The notes under the pieces are model-generated. The model ran no database searches. It saw only the letters and a program-made list of their open reading frames with translations, and was not told where the DNA came from. From JANOBD01 sp031411495 (GTDB lineage: Bacteria; Planctomycetota; Phycisphaerae; Tepidisphaerales; Tepidisphaeraceae), in NCBI GenBank assembly GCA_031411495.1, contig JANOBD010000139.1, positions 1 to 7,078 of the forward strand: a DNA stretch of 7,078 bases, in the 5' to 3' direction. How positions within the stretch are numbered: position 1 is the first letter of the stretch; the number at the start of each line of letters is the position of its first letter. Positions 1 to 6,051 of this stretch are shown piece by piece. A program made the translations under genes and the position numbers.

Positions 1-734
1 TCATGATCGACGGCAGCCACCACGCCTATGACGACAACGTCAAGGTGACCGCGGAGGCGGTCAAGCACGCGCATGCGGCCGGCGTGACCGTCGAGGCCGA
101 GCTGGGCATGCTCGGCGGCATCGAGGAGGACGTCGTCGGCCTGGACGCGGCCGAGTACGAGGCCAACATCCAGAAGTTCCTCACCGACCCGATCCAGGCC
201 AAGGATTTCTGGGCCAAGACCCAGTGCGACAGCCTCGCTGTCGCCATCGGCACGAGCCACGGCGCCTTCAAGTTCAAGCATGAAGCGAAGCTCGCGTTCA
301 ACCGTGTCGAACAGATCATGAAGACCTGCCCCGGCCTGCCGCTGGTGATGCACGGCAGCTCGTCGGTGCCGCAGGAGTTTATCGACCTCGTCAACAAGTA
401 TGGCGGCAAGATGCCCAACGCCAAGGGCGTACCGGAAGAGCAGATCAACATCGCCGCGAAGAACTACGGCGTGTGCAAGGTGAACATCGACACCGATCTG
501 CGTCTGGCGCTGACCGCGAAGATCCGCGAAGTGTTCGCGACCAAGCCGGCCGAGTTCGACCCGCGCAACTACCTTGGACCAGGCCGCGAAGCGATCGTCA
601 GCATGGTCCGCCGCAAACTGCAGCCGAGCTGTCTCAACAGCGCCGGCAAGGCCGAAGCCGTCATCAAGCAGTGGGAGAAACTCGGCAAGCCGATGCCGAA
701 TTACTACACCCAGAAGAAGTGCTGCAACGCATAA
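1..734 (+). CDS. fba: Class II fructose-1,6-bisphosphate aldolase, C-terminal part (5' truncated by window)
   Basis: This cytosolic enzyme reversibly cleaves fructose-1,6-bisphosphate into glyceraldehyde-3-phosphate and dihydroxyacetone phosphate in glycolysis and gluconeogenesis, using a divalent metal such as zinc. The reading frame is open at the left edge; the first complete codon is the Met at position 3, which is internal, not the start. Counting from that Met (243 residues to TAA at 732), family motifs appear in the expected order: MIDGSH (1-6), VEAELG (30-35), GTSHGAFKF (83-91, His86 a metal ligand by homology), MHGSSSVPQ (116-124, His117 likewise), GVPEEQI (142-148) and NIDTDLRLA (161-169, phosphate/substrate site). 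The family is usually about 310-350 aa, so roughly 70-100 N-terminal residues, including the catalytic Asp, lie outside the window. The motif style matches the bacterial/protist class II subgroup rather than the E. coli FbaA subgroup. The KKCCNA tail is unusual but harmless-looking. A terminator hairpin follows. Confidence 0.96.
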   Translation, partial: MIDGSHHAYDDNVKVTAEAVKHAHAAGVTVEAELGMLGGIEEDVVGLDAAEYEANIQKFLTDPIQAKDFWAKTQCDSLAVAIGTSHGAFKFKHEAKLAFNRVEQIMKTCPGLPLVMHGSSSVPQEFIDLVNKYGGKMPNAKGVPEEQINIAAKNYGVCKVNIDTDLRLALTAKIREVFATKPAEFDPRNYLGPGREAIVSMVRRKLQPSCLNSAGKAEAVIKQWEKLGKPMPNYYTQKKCCNA

Positions 735-780
735 TGCAGCCCCGAGTCGAAGTCCTCTGGGAATCGACAACGCGGAAACC

Positions 781-811
781 AAGGCTGCCCCAGCCACGCG
801 GGGGCAGCCTT
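781..811 (+). terminator. Hairpin terminator downstream of the aldolase gene
   Basis: A perfect 11-bp stem (AAGGCTGCCCC at 781-791 pairing with GGGGCAGCCTT at 801-811) encloses a 9-nt loop, 46 nt after the aldolase stop codon. The run of T after the stem is short (TTTCC, then TTT at 816-818), so it is a strong hairpin with a weak U tract. Its position makes it the probable end of the aldolase transcript. Confidence 0.75.
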
Positions 812-914
812 TCCGTTTCGACATCCTGATTATCTGGATCGAATGGGTAACGAGTTACGCGGCCATCGAAGGACCGTCTAAAGGGAAATCAGTTGATGAT
901 GGGCTGATGAAATC

Positions 915-1199
915 GTGTTTCCACTTCCGATGTTCGACTCACTCTTCAAGAAAGAACCCGCTTTTTCCATTCGCCCCAGGTGGAAAGAAGAACTCTGGTA
1001 CGTCGAGGGCGACAACTCGTTCTGTTTCCAGTGCGGCTGGGGCGTGACGCCGGGGTATGTCTATGTGCCGCCAGCGGATTCGTGGGATGCATCGGTGCCG
1101 CCGTTCATGCGCGGCCGGCGCGACGAAATCATCGCCCGGCTCAGAACCTTCGAAAACAGCGTGATCGACGAGATGAATTACCCGCCGATCGGCGGCTAG
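915..1199 (+). CDS. Small uncharacterised protein, about 89-94 aa
   Basis: I do not recognise a named family. The product is rich in aromatic residues and compositionally protein-like. Starting from GTG at 915 it is 94 aa, with a Trp/Cys-rich core (WKEELWYVEGDNSFCFQCGW, residues 23-42) holding a C-F-Q-C pair at 37-40. A VYVPPADSWD stretch follows, then a charged helix (RGRRDEIIARLRTFENSVIDEM) and a PPIGG end. The lone CxxC-like pair could hold a metal or form a disulfide, but no second pair exists within the chain. The start is uncertain: GTG at 915 or ATG at 930 (89 aa, beginning MFDSLFKKEP), and neither has a clear Shine-Dalgarno. The frame closes upstream at the TGA at 897. It stands alone between the aldolase terminator and a convergent gene; overlapping frames look like low-complexity shadows by comparison. 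Confidence 0.66.
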   Translation: MFPLPMFDSLFKKEPAFSIRPRWKEELWYVEGDNSFCFQCGWGVTPGYVYVPPADSWDASVPPFMRGRRDEIIARLRTFENSVIDEMNYPPIGG

Positions 1200-1327
1200 T
1201 CCCTAACGCTAAACGCCATCGATGCGATCAGCGTCGAGCTATGGAGTTGAGGAGTCGAGATCGGCGGGCCGACGCTAGCTCAATCCGGTTTTCGTTGCCT
1301 ACGCCGAAGCCGAGCCGATCCCGCACT

Positions 1328-2404
1328 TCATGGTGCCGGCTTCGTCGACGTTGGCGCGTTCTTGGGTTGGCGGATCATCTTCGACTCACGCAGATCCTGC
1401 AGATTCTGCGGCGTCAGTACGTTCACGGCGATCGTGAGCGTCGGCACCTGCTCCGCCGGCCCGCGCGTTGCGCCGCGGGCTTCGTCGGCCAGTACGCGGA
1501 TCGTCTCGTAGCCCGCCCGGTAGGAGTCCTGCAGGATCGAAGAGTGGATCGTCCCCGCGGCAACGGCGGCCTGCGTTTCGTCGCTCTCGTCAAAGCCGAC
1601 GACCTGAATTCCTGTTTGTCCGTTCTGCTGCATCGCCTGCAGCGCAGCGGGCGCGCTGTAGCTGAAAAGTCCGACGACGCCTTTGACTTCCGGATGGGCC
1701 TTGAGCGCGGCGGTGAGATTCTTCACCGCGGTCGCCGGATCGCCGCCGTCGGTGACGGTGCCGACGATCGTGTACTTCGAGCCCGCGAGCGGAGCATCTA
1801 GCGCATCAGCGGTCCGGTTGCGGTTGAAGCCCCGCTCGAGCAGGCCGTCAATCAGGCCTTGCCGGCGGTCGCGTCCGTGTTGCATCGTCGCGCTGCCGAC
1901 CGAGATCAGGATCGGCCCGCCATCGGGCAGCGCTTCGCGCATCTCGTCAGCCGCGCTGTGACCGGCCGCGTAGTTGTCGATGCCGACGAATCGGCTGCGC
2001 TTCGACTCGGGCACATCCGAATCGAACGTGACAACCTTCACCTTGCCGGCGGCGTCGTTGAGCACCGAAAGCTGCGCGCTGGCGTCGTTCGGGCTGATCG
2101 CAATCCCCTGGATGCCCGCAGCGAGAAGCTCCTGAAGGTGTTTGTTCTGCGCGTCCACGGTCGGCTCGGAAAGTACGACGACCAGCTCGGCGTTCGCCTG
2201 CTCGGCCGACTCTTTCGCGCCTCGCACCAGAGGTTCCCAAAACGGATCCTGCGTCCAGGTGAGCAATGCGAGTTTGACGCGCTTCTCGGACTGGGATGGA
2301 GCCAGCGAAAAGTACGCGATGAGTGCCGCGACGATCAGCAAGACGATCGCGATGACAAGCGGCGTCTTGCTGGCCGGTTGCCTGAGGGAATTGACGTTGG
2401 ACAT
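1328..2404 (-). CDS. Periplasmic sugar-binding-type protein with N-terminal membrane anchor (Peripla_BP_4-like)
   Basis: A 358-aa protein of the ribose/galactose-binding class (type I periplasmic binding fold, also used by LacI regulators). It would bind a sugar or similar small solute outside the inner membrane. A hydrophobic segment at residues 15-33 has no lipobox and no obvious cleavage motif, so it may be an uncleaved anchor or a Sec signal. The mature part starts near KRVKLALLTW (41-50). Typical elements follow: GIAISPNDA (100-108), VVTFDSDVP (124-132), FVGIDNYAAGHSAADEM (139-155), GVVGLFSYSAPAALQAM (242-258), VVGFDESDETQAA (268-280) and the ILQDSYRAGYETI helix (290-302). A proline/threonine-rich tail ends the chain. 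The ATG at 2404 has a strong GGAGG (2409-2413, 4-nt spacing). No permease or ATPase gene is adjacent, so the partner transporter, if any, is elsewhere. No DNA-binding domain is present, so it is not a LacI-type regulator. The ligand is unknown. Confidence 0.9.
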   Translation of the reverse strand: MSNVNSLRQPASKTPLVIAIVLLIVAALIAYFSLAPSQSEKRVKLALLTWTQDPFWEPLVRGAKESAEQANAELVVVLSEPTVDAQNKHLQELLAAGIQGIAISPNDASAQLSVLNDAAGKVKVVTFDSDVPESKRSRFVGIDNYAAGHSAADEMREALPDGGPILISVGSATMQHGRDRRQGLIDGLLERGFNRNRTADALDAPLAGSKYTIVGTVTDGGDPATAVKNLTAALKAHPEVKGVVGLFSYSAPAALQAMQQNGQTGIQVVGFDESDETQAAVAAGTIHSSILQDSYRAGYETIRVLADEARGATRGPAEQVPTLTIAVNVLTPQNLQDLRESKMIRQPKNAPTSTKPAP

Positions 2405-2470
2405 GATTCCTCCGAAAGGCTCGAACCAGACGAACCTGCGCCCACCTGCGCGAAGGGTTCGTGTCGACGT

Positions 2471-2479
2471 ATCATAACA
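2471..2479 (-). promoter_or_regulatory. Candidate extended -10 promoter for the sugar-binding protein gene
   Basis: On the minus strand the sequence reads TGTTATGAT, an extended -10 (TGn followed by TATGAT, one mismatch to TATAAT), 66 nt upstream of the ATG at 2404. Transcription would begin near 2464, giving a leader of about 60 nt. No convincing -35 hexamer lies 16-18 nt upstream, as is common for extended -10 promoters. Supported only by motif match and position. Confidence 0.35.
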
Positions 2480-2491
2480 ACTTCCGATCGT

Positions 2492-2511
2492 TCGAAGGGG
2501 AAGTCGAAGGG
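2492..2511. repeat. Paired 8-bp direct repeat TCGAAGGG upstream of the sugar-binding protein gene
   Basis: TCGAAGGG occurs at 2492-2499 and again at 2504-2511, a 12-bp period; a third CGAAGGG lies at 2451-2457. If the candidate promoter at 2471-2479 is right, the pair covers roughly -28 to -47, where a -35 box is lacking. That would suit an activator site, but the motif is short and may be chance. A further ACCTGCGC direct repeat (2434-2441 and 2444-2451, 10-bp period) lies in the presumed leader. Confidence 0.3.
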
Positions 2512-2640
2512 CACGTGATGCGTCATTTCGGCCAGACCCACGGCAATTGGCAGATTTACTGAACGAATAGCCGCGACTTCATCCGCAAGCCGCGCGAAGC
2601 CAATTCACACGGCGGCATGGAGGACGACGACAATTCGAGC

Positions 2641-4197
2641 TCACTTCAGTTCGGTCACCCGGGGAACCGGCGTCGCAGCGGGCCCGGTGGAAGGGATTGG
2701 GCGCTGAGAGGTTTCGTGCGCAGGTTCCGGATCCTCATCCTCATCCGCGATGTCGTCCAGGCTGCCGTGTGGGGATTCGAAACCGCCTCGCGCGACGAAG
2801 ATCCCGCCGGTCAGGTTCCAGAGGATCTGAACGATGCGGATCGAGAGGGTGAGCGCGAGCACTTCGCCCACCAGCGCCCCTTGGCGCGAGAGCAGCTGGA
2901 AGCCGATCCACTCCATCACGCCGGCGCCCTGTGGAGAGATCGGGATCGAGGCGCTCAGGACCATCACAGGCACACACACGAAATAGAACCCGGGTTTGAT
3001 GCTCAGCCCGAACGCCATGCCCGCCAATAGTGCGGAGACGACGACCGTGAGATGAACCGGAATCGTGAGGAGAACCCACCAGACGCACGAGACCCAACTC
3101 GCCTTATAGATCCGGCCGGCTTCGCGGACTTTGTTGAGGTGGTGCTGCATCGGCAGGCGGTCCATCAGGAAGTCGAGTCCGAGGAGTCTGCGGATACGGC
3201 TCGATCCCAGAACGATTCCCCCGGCAGCGCTGCCGAAGACGATCAGCCCGCAGCCGAGGGCGACATAGCGACAGATGAGCGCGGTTGGACTCGTCGGATC
3301 GCTCTTGATCCAGAGGAAGGTTGCCATCGCACCGCCCATGACGACGAGCGCGAGCAGCCCGATCACGCGATCGACCGCGACGCTGATGACCGCCCGGATT
3401 TTGTGGGGCGTCTGCCGGCTGGCAAGGTACGCCTTGGCGAAATCGCCGCCGGTGCTGCCCGGCAAAAAGCTGTTGTAGAACTGGCCGACCATGTTGAGCA
3501 CGAAGACCCGTTGGATCGGGATGACGATGTCCTGGTTTCGCAGGATCATGTTCCAGCGAAAGGTGGTGAGAAGGATCGTCAGCGGGAAAACGAAGATCGC
3601 CGCGATCAGGAGGAGCGGGTTGGCGTTGCGCACCATCGAGGACAATCCCGGTTCGACGATCGGGAAGGGCGTCCGTGGTTTGAAGCCGCCGACGATCTGC
3701 GCCGGCAACACCCGTACGCCGCCCGTGCCGGTGGGATTGGCGACGATGAGCGCATCGGCATGCGGGTTGGCGGGGTCGGCGCGGTCCAGATGCATGCCGA
3801 GCAGCTTCACTTTCACCTGTCCATGCACGTCGCCCGGAACAAGATCGACGTCCTTGCGGTCGGGCCGGCTCACCAGGCGATCCCGTGGAACCGGTCCCGG
3901 CTCGCCTTCCACTTGAAACGTTACCGCGTTGTCGATGTCTTTCGGCTCAACTGATACGAGCAGCGCGCGGGTCTCGACGGTGTTGTTGGGAAGGAGCAGA
4001 TTGACGCGGTCTCGGAAGGTGATCTGGCTTACGATCCAGACGATGCCGACGATCGCGACGACCCAGCGCAGCACGAACATGAGGATGCGTCGGCCCTTGG
4101 ATTTGGGCGCGGCGCCGGCGGGCTCGATGGCGGGGTTGCCCTTGTCGTCGGAGGAGTTCACCTTGTCCTTATCGGCCGATGTCAAATCCGTCTCCAC
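2641..4197 (-). CDS. Flippase-like integral membrane protein (lysylphosphatidylglycerol synthase TM-region family, UPF0104-like)
   Basis: A 518-aa inner-membrane protein. Family members are related to the membrane half of MprF and are implicated in moving or modifying lipid-linked substrates; the substrate here is unknown. A hydrophilic N-terminus (1-36) precedes TM1 (about 38-59). An extra soluble segment of about 130 residues (60-192) follows, then a polytopic core from 194 to about 468 with some seven hydrophobic segments. The core carries the two family signatures: NSFLPGSTGGDFAKAYLASR (242-261) and SIPISPQGAGVMEW (417-430). The C-terminus is acidic and proline-rich (DDIADEDEDPEP, 481-492). 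No soluble aminoacyl-transferase domain is present, so it is not a full MprF. The start is a GTG at 4197 immediately after the TAA of the preceding lipoprotein gene, implying translational coupling. There is no good ribosome site there. An alternative GTG at 4161 (residue 13) has AAGGA 4 nt upstream. Confidence 0.88.
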   Translation of the reverse strand: METDLTSADKDKVNSSDDKGNPAIEPAGAAPKSKGRRILMFVLRWVVAIVGIVWIVSQITFRDRVNLLLPNNTVETRALLVSVEPKDIDNAVTFQVEGEPGPVPRDRLVSRPDRKDVDLVPGDVHGQVKVKLLGMHLDRADPANPHADALIVANPTGTGGVRVLPAQIVGGFKPRTPFPIVEPGLSSMVRNANPLLLIAAIFVFPLTILLTTFRWNMILRNQDIVIPIQRVFVLNMVGQFYNSFLPGSTGGDFAKAYLASRQTPHKIRAVISVAVDRVIGLLALVVMGGAMATFLWIKSDPTSPTALICRYVALGCGLIVFGSAAGGIVLGSSRIRRLLGLDFLMDRLPMQHHLNKVREAGRIYKASWVSCVWWVLLTIPVHLTVVVSALLAGMAFGLSIKPGFYFVCVPVMVLSASIPISPQGAGVMEWIGFQLLSRQGALVGEVLALTLSIRIVQILWNLTGGIFVARGGFESPHGSLDDIADEDEDPEPAHETSQRPIPSTGPAATPVPRVTELK

Positions 4198-5106
4198 TTA
4201 GCGGGCAGGATCCGGAACGGCTTGTTCTGCCGCGTTCCGGCGTTCATCGAGGTTGATGAGCTTGTCGGTGTCCTGGGAGTCGGGATTGAACCGATACGAC
4301 ATCCCGTTTGGCCGGCCGCCGCGCTCGTCGCGGACGGCGTCGAGTTCGAAGGTGAACTTGCTTGCCGTCTCGGGAAAGAACAGTTCATAGCCGCGCGCCG
4401 TCCTGGCCCGCGAAGCGCCTTCATTTTTCGTGCCCATCGGCTCGAACCGGTCCAGGCGGGCACGCACGACGACGCGGCCGTTCCGGTCGAAGAGCCAGAT
4501 TCGTTTCGGTTCCAGGTTCGCGCGGTCGTACCAGACCTCGCGCAGCGTCACCCATCGGTCCTTGAGGGGTTGGTGCCACGTGAGCATGTAGCAGTCGTAG
4601 TCGGGATTGAATCGCAGCGTCGGGATCGGCTGCGCGAGCAGGTCGAGGTTCAACGTGGCGACGCCGAGCACATCCGCCAGCAATTGCGGCGCGATGGGGA
4701 GCTGCCGGGTCGATTCGCCGGGGCCGAGGTTGGTGCCGAACCAGGTCGTGCTGGCGCGGCCCTTGGCGACCATCCAGAACTTCTGGCCGTCGGTCCCCAG
4801 ATCGAAAATCCGCCCCGCCAGATCTTTGTCGCCAAGAATGCGGATCTGGTCCGGCTTGGTGTAGAGCAGGGTGAGCTGGCCATTCAAAGGCGTCTCATCA
4901 GGAATGGTGAGCAGGAACGTGCCCGACGCGTTAAGCGTGCGCACCTTCGCGTTGTTCTGATTGATCTGCGCCAGCAGTTGATCCAGGGGCAGGGTGGGCC
5001 CGTCGTAATAGGTGGTGTGGCGCGGCGGCTCCTTCGGCAGGCAGCCGACCGCGCCCGCGCCGATCAAGCCGCACAGTACCACTTGAAGAACGGTTGTCCT
5101 TAACAC
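4198..5106 (-). CDS. Predicted lipoprotein, possibly LolA/LolB-like fold
   Basis: A 302-aa exported protein. The N-terminus has a short positive start (MLRTT), a hydrophobic core (6-19) and a lipobox AVGC (19-22), so Cys22 would be lipidated after signal peptidase II cleavage. The mature part opens with a helix (LDQLLAQINQNNAKVRTLNA, 41-60). Alternating strands follow (SGTFLLTI, GQLTLLYTKPDQIRIL, QKFWMVAKG, then TLREVWYDRANLEPKRIWLF at 187-206 and RVVVRARLDRFEPM at 211-224). This helix-then-curved-sheet order recalls LolA/LolB and related lipoprotein-carrier folds; that assignment is inference from pattern only. The GTG start at 5106 directly follows the TGA of the preceding gene and has GGAGG at 5112-5116 (5-nt spacing), so the start is well supported. 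It sits between a hypothetical gene and a flippase-like membrane protein in a gapless unit, which points to an envelope role, perhaps handling a lipid or lipoprotein. Confidence 0.85.
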   Translation of the reverse strand: MLRTTVLQVVLCGLIGAGAVGCLPKEPPRHTTYYDGPTLPLDQLLAQINQNNAKVRTLNASGTFLLTIPDETPLNGQLTLLYTKPDQIRILGDKDLAGRIFDLGTDGQKFWMVAKGRASTTWFGTNLGPGESTRQLPIAPQLLADVLGVATLNLDLLAQPIPTLRFNPDYDCYMLTWHQPLKDRWVTLREVWYDRANLEPKRIWLFDRNGRVVVRARLDRFEPMGTKNEGASRARTARGYELFFPETASKFTFELDAVRDERGGRPNGMSYRFNPDSQDTDKLINLDERRNAAEQAVPDPAR

Positions 5107-5622
5107 TCACCCCTCCTCGCTGAGGATCTGCCCGAGCTGATCCTTGACGGCCGCGATCTGTTCATCCGTCGGCTTCGGATCGATGAGATCGAACGGGCTC
5201 TCTTTCCCCTTGAGCCGCATCGTCCAGATTTCCTTGCCGTTCTCGAACCGCGTGTTCTCGTAAATGACCAGCCGCTTGCGCATGAGGATGAGCGCGAGGA
5301 CGAATCGGAAGCACTGCTTCTCGACCGAATCGACATCGGCCAGCCGCTCCAGCAGATCGCAGAGGACGGCGTCATCGACGAGGAGTTTCTTCTTCGCCTC
5401 GGCCTTGGGCATCGTCATCTTCCAGAACGCGACGATGTCGGTGCGGTCAAACTGTTCCCAGGCGGCGAGCTTGATATCGAGCCGCTCGAATCCCTGAGGC
5501 GACTCGCGCAGGGCGGTGATGAAGTGTTCCTCAGGCTGTATCGGTTCGTGTGTAGCCGCGCAGGTGCCGTGCGGGCGCGCGAGGGAGAAGTCGTTGGTCT
5601 TCGTCGGTGCGGTCGAACTCAA
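5107..5622 (-). CDS. Conserved hypothetical protein, 171 aa, TTG start
   Basis: I cannot give a function; the style resembles a small protein family I associate with Planctomycetes. Numbering from TTG at 5622, the chain has a CAATHEPIQPEEHFITALRE segment (21-40), which looks like half of a treble-clef-type zinc motif but lacks a second Cys pair. An acidic/aromatic middle follows (FERLDIKLAAWEQFDRTDIV, then AFWKMTMPKAEAKKK), then a hydrophobic helix ending in a basic cap (FRFVLALILMRKRLVIYENT, 105-124), an IWTMRLKGK strand and a C-terminal helix. The helix at 105-116 is too short and charged to be a confident membrane span. The start is chosen because GGAGG at 5629-5633 lies 6 nt before this TTG; an upstream TTG at 5649 would put that site inside the gene. 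It is the first gene of a three-gene unit: its TGA abuts the GTG of the lipoprotein gene. Confidence 0.8.
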   Translation of the reverse strand: MSSTAPTKTNDFSLARPHGTCAATHEPIQPEEHFITALRESPQGFERLDIKLAAWEQFDRTDIVAFWKMTMPKAEAKKKLLVDDAVLCDLLERLADVDSVEKQCFRFVLALILMRKRLVIYENTRFENGKEIWTMRLKGKESPFDLIDPKPTDEQIAAVKDQLGQILSEEG

Positions 5623-5628
5623 AGCGTC

Positions 5629-5633
5629 CCTCC
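5629..5633 (-). promoter_or_regulatory. Ribosome-binding site that fixes the TTG start at 5622
   Basis: On the minus strand the sequence reads TTGGAGGGACGCTTGAGT: GGAGG, 6 nt, then TTG. The consensus core and ideal spacing favour TTG at 5622 over the in-frame TTG at 5649, and no ATG occurs until well inside the conserved part of the protein. Confidence 0.6.
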
Positions 5634-5678
5634 AAGGACAATGCGGCAATCCGTTACTCGTCTGGCATTACTCGAAAC

Positions 5679-5779
5679 TGTCATACTGAAGAACTCAGAA
5701 GCATCTGGCCGGATTTCCGGGCAAGGGTCAGGGTTTACAACGCCTTTGGTCAGATCCTTCGGAGCACCTCCGGATGACA
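5679..5779. repeat. 101-bp imperfect palindrome, probable dispersed or MITE/REP-like element
   Basis: The left arm (5679-5710) and right arm (5748-5779), each 32 nt, are inverted copies with 24 of 32 positions matching, around a 37-nt spacer. The best-matched blocks are the outer tips (TGTCAT against ATGACA) and the inner ends (ATCTGGCC against GGTCAGAT). The right arm also contains a small nested hairpin, CGGAG-CAC-CTCCG (5760-5772). It fills most of the gap between the zinc-ribbon gene (stop at 5791) and the three-gene unit (start at 5622). The shape and tip sequence resemble palindromic repeats of the TGTCAT...GATCC type that I recall being scattered through many bacterial genomes; only one copy is visible here. 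It could act as a mobile-element relic, a transcript-stabilising fold or a terminator, although no T tract follows on either strand. Confidence 0.65.
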
Positions 5780-5790
5780 AACATACACCT

Positions 5791-6048
5791 CTACTCGACG
5801 ACAAACGTCCGCCGGGCGGTTCCGCCTTCGCCGACGCGGAAGGTAATCGATCGCAGGCATTTTGGGCAGCGGGCGGCATACTGGTCTTCGCCCGGTTTGC
5901 GGTAAACCCGCAAATAAACGTTGCAGCAGGCGAACATCACGCTCAGGTACGGTCGGCCCTTTTCGTCGGCCTCCACCGTGGCGCGATCGGGAAGATCGAG
6001 CTTCTGCGACCGGATGTCGAGGTGATAATCGCGCGGGTCGGATTTCAT
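5791..6048 (-). CDS. Small zinc-ribbon-like protein, 85 aa
   Basis: An uncharacterised 85-aa protein. The first 32 residues are charged (MKSDPRDYHLDIRSQKLDLP and on). The second half is the recognisable part: YLSVMFACCNVYLRVYRKPG (34-53) followed by RCPKCLRSITFRVGEGG (60-76). Cys41/Cys42 and the Cys61-x2-Cys64 knuckle are spaced like a small zinc ribbon or rubredoxin-type knuckle in which one half has the unusual adjacent CC pair. Metal binding is inferred. Small proteins of this CC...CPxC style seem common in Planctomycetes, but I know no function. The ATG at 6048 lies 3 nt after the TGA of the cyclodeaminase gene, with only a weak AAGA before it, so translation is probably coupled. The chain ends at TAG (5791-5793), just before the large palindrome. 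Confidence 0.78.
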   Translation of the reverse strand: MKSDPRDYHLDIRSQKLDLPDRATVEADEKGRPYLSVMFACCNVYLRVYRKPGEDQYAARCPKCLRSITFRVGEGGTARRTFVVE

Positions 6049-6051
6049 TCT

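Noticed and set aside
574..1047. A 157-codon plus-strand frame running from the aldolase gene through the terminator
   Set aside because: It overlaps the well-conserved aldolase C-terminus in another frame, crosses the terminator hairpin, and has a Ser/Arg-rich composition without motifs.
1200..1327. Possible bidirectional terminator between the convergent genes
   Set aside because: Only short inverted repeats are present (AGCGTC 1230-1235 with GACGCT 1271-1276; TCGGC-GG-GCCGA at 1261-1272 with a 2-nt loop), with no T tract on either strand, so I could not support a terminator.
1859..2518. Plus-strand frames of 219 codons and others opposite the sugar-binding protein gene
   Set aside because: The minus-strand gene has a full periplasmic binding-protein motif series and a strong ribosome site; the plus-strand products are Arg-rich shadows.
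2335..2541. A 68-codon minus-strand frame upstream of the sugar-binding protein gene
   Set aside because: It overlaps the start of the supported gene and its candidate promoter, and has no recognisable protein features.
3052..3954. A 300-codon plus-strand open frame
   Set aside because: It is antisense to the flippase-like gene, whose signature motifs settle the coding strand. Its product is low-complexity in Asp/Arg/Glu.
4222..5103. A 293-codon plus-strand open frame
   Set aside because: It is antisense to the lipoprotein gene, which has a lipobox, a good ribosome site and coupled neighbours. No domain is visible in the shadow product.
5707..5722. Small hairpin CCGG-ATTT-CCGG as a separate terminator
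   Set aside because: The stem is only 4 bp and lies inside the larger palindrome; it is better treated as part of that element.
5619..5879. An 86-codon minus-strand open frame spanning the palindrome
   Set aside because: It overlaps the ends of two better supported genes, and most of it is simply the palindrome read through. No motif and no ribosome site.
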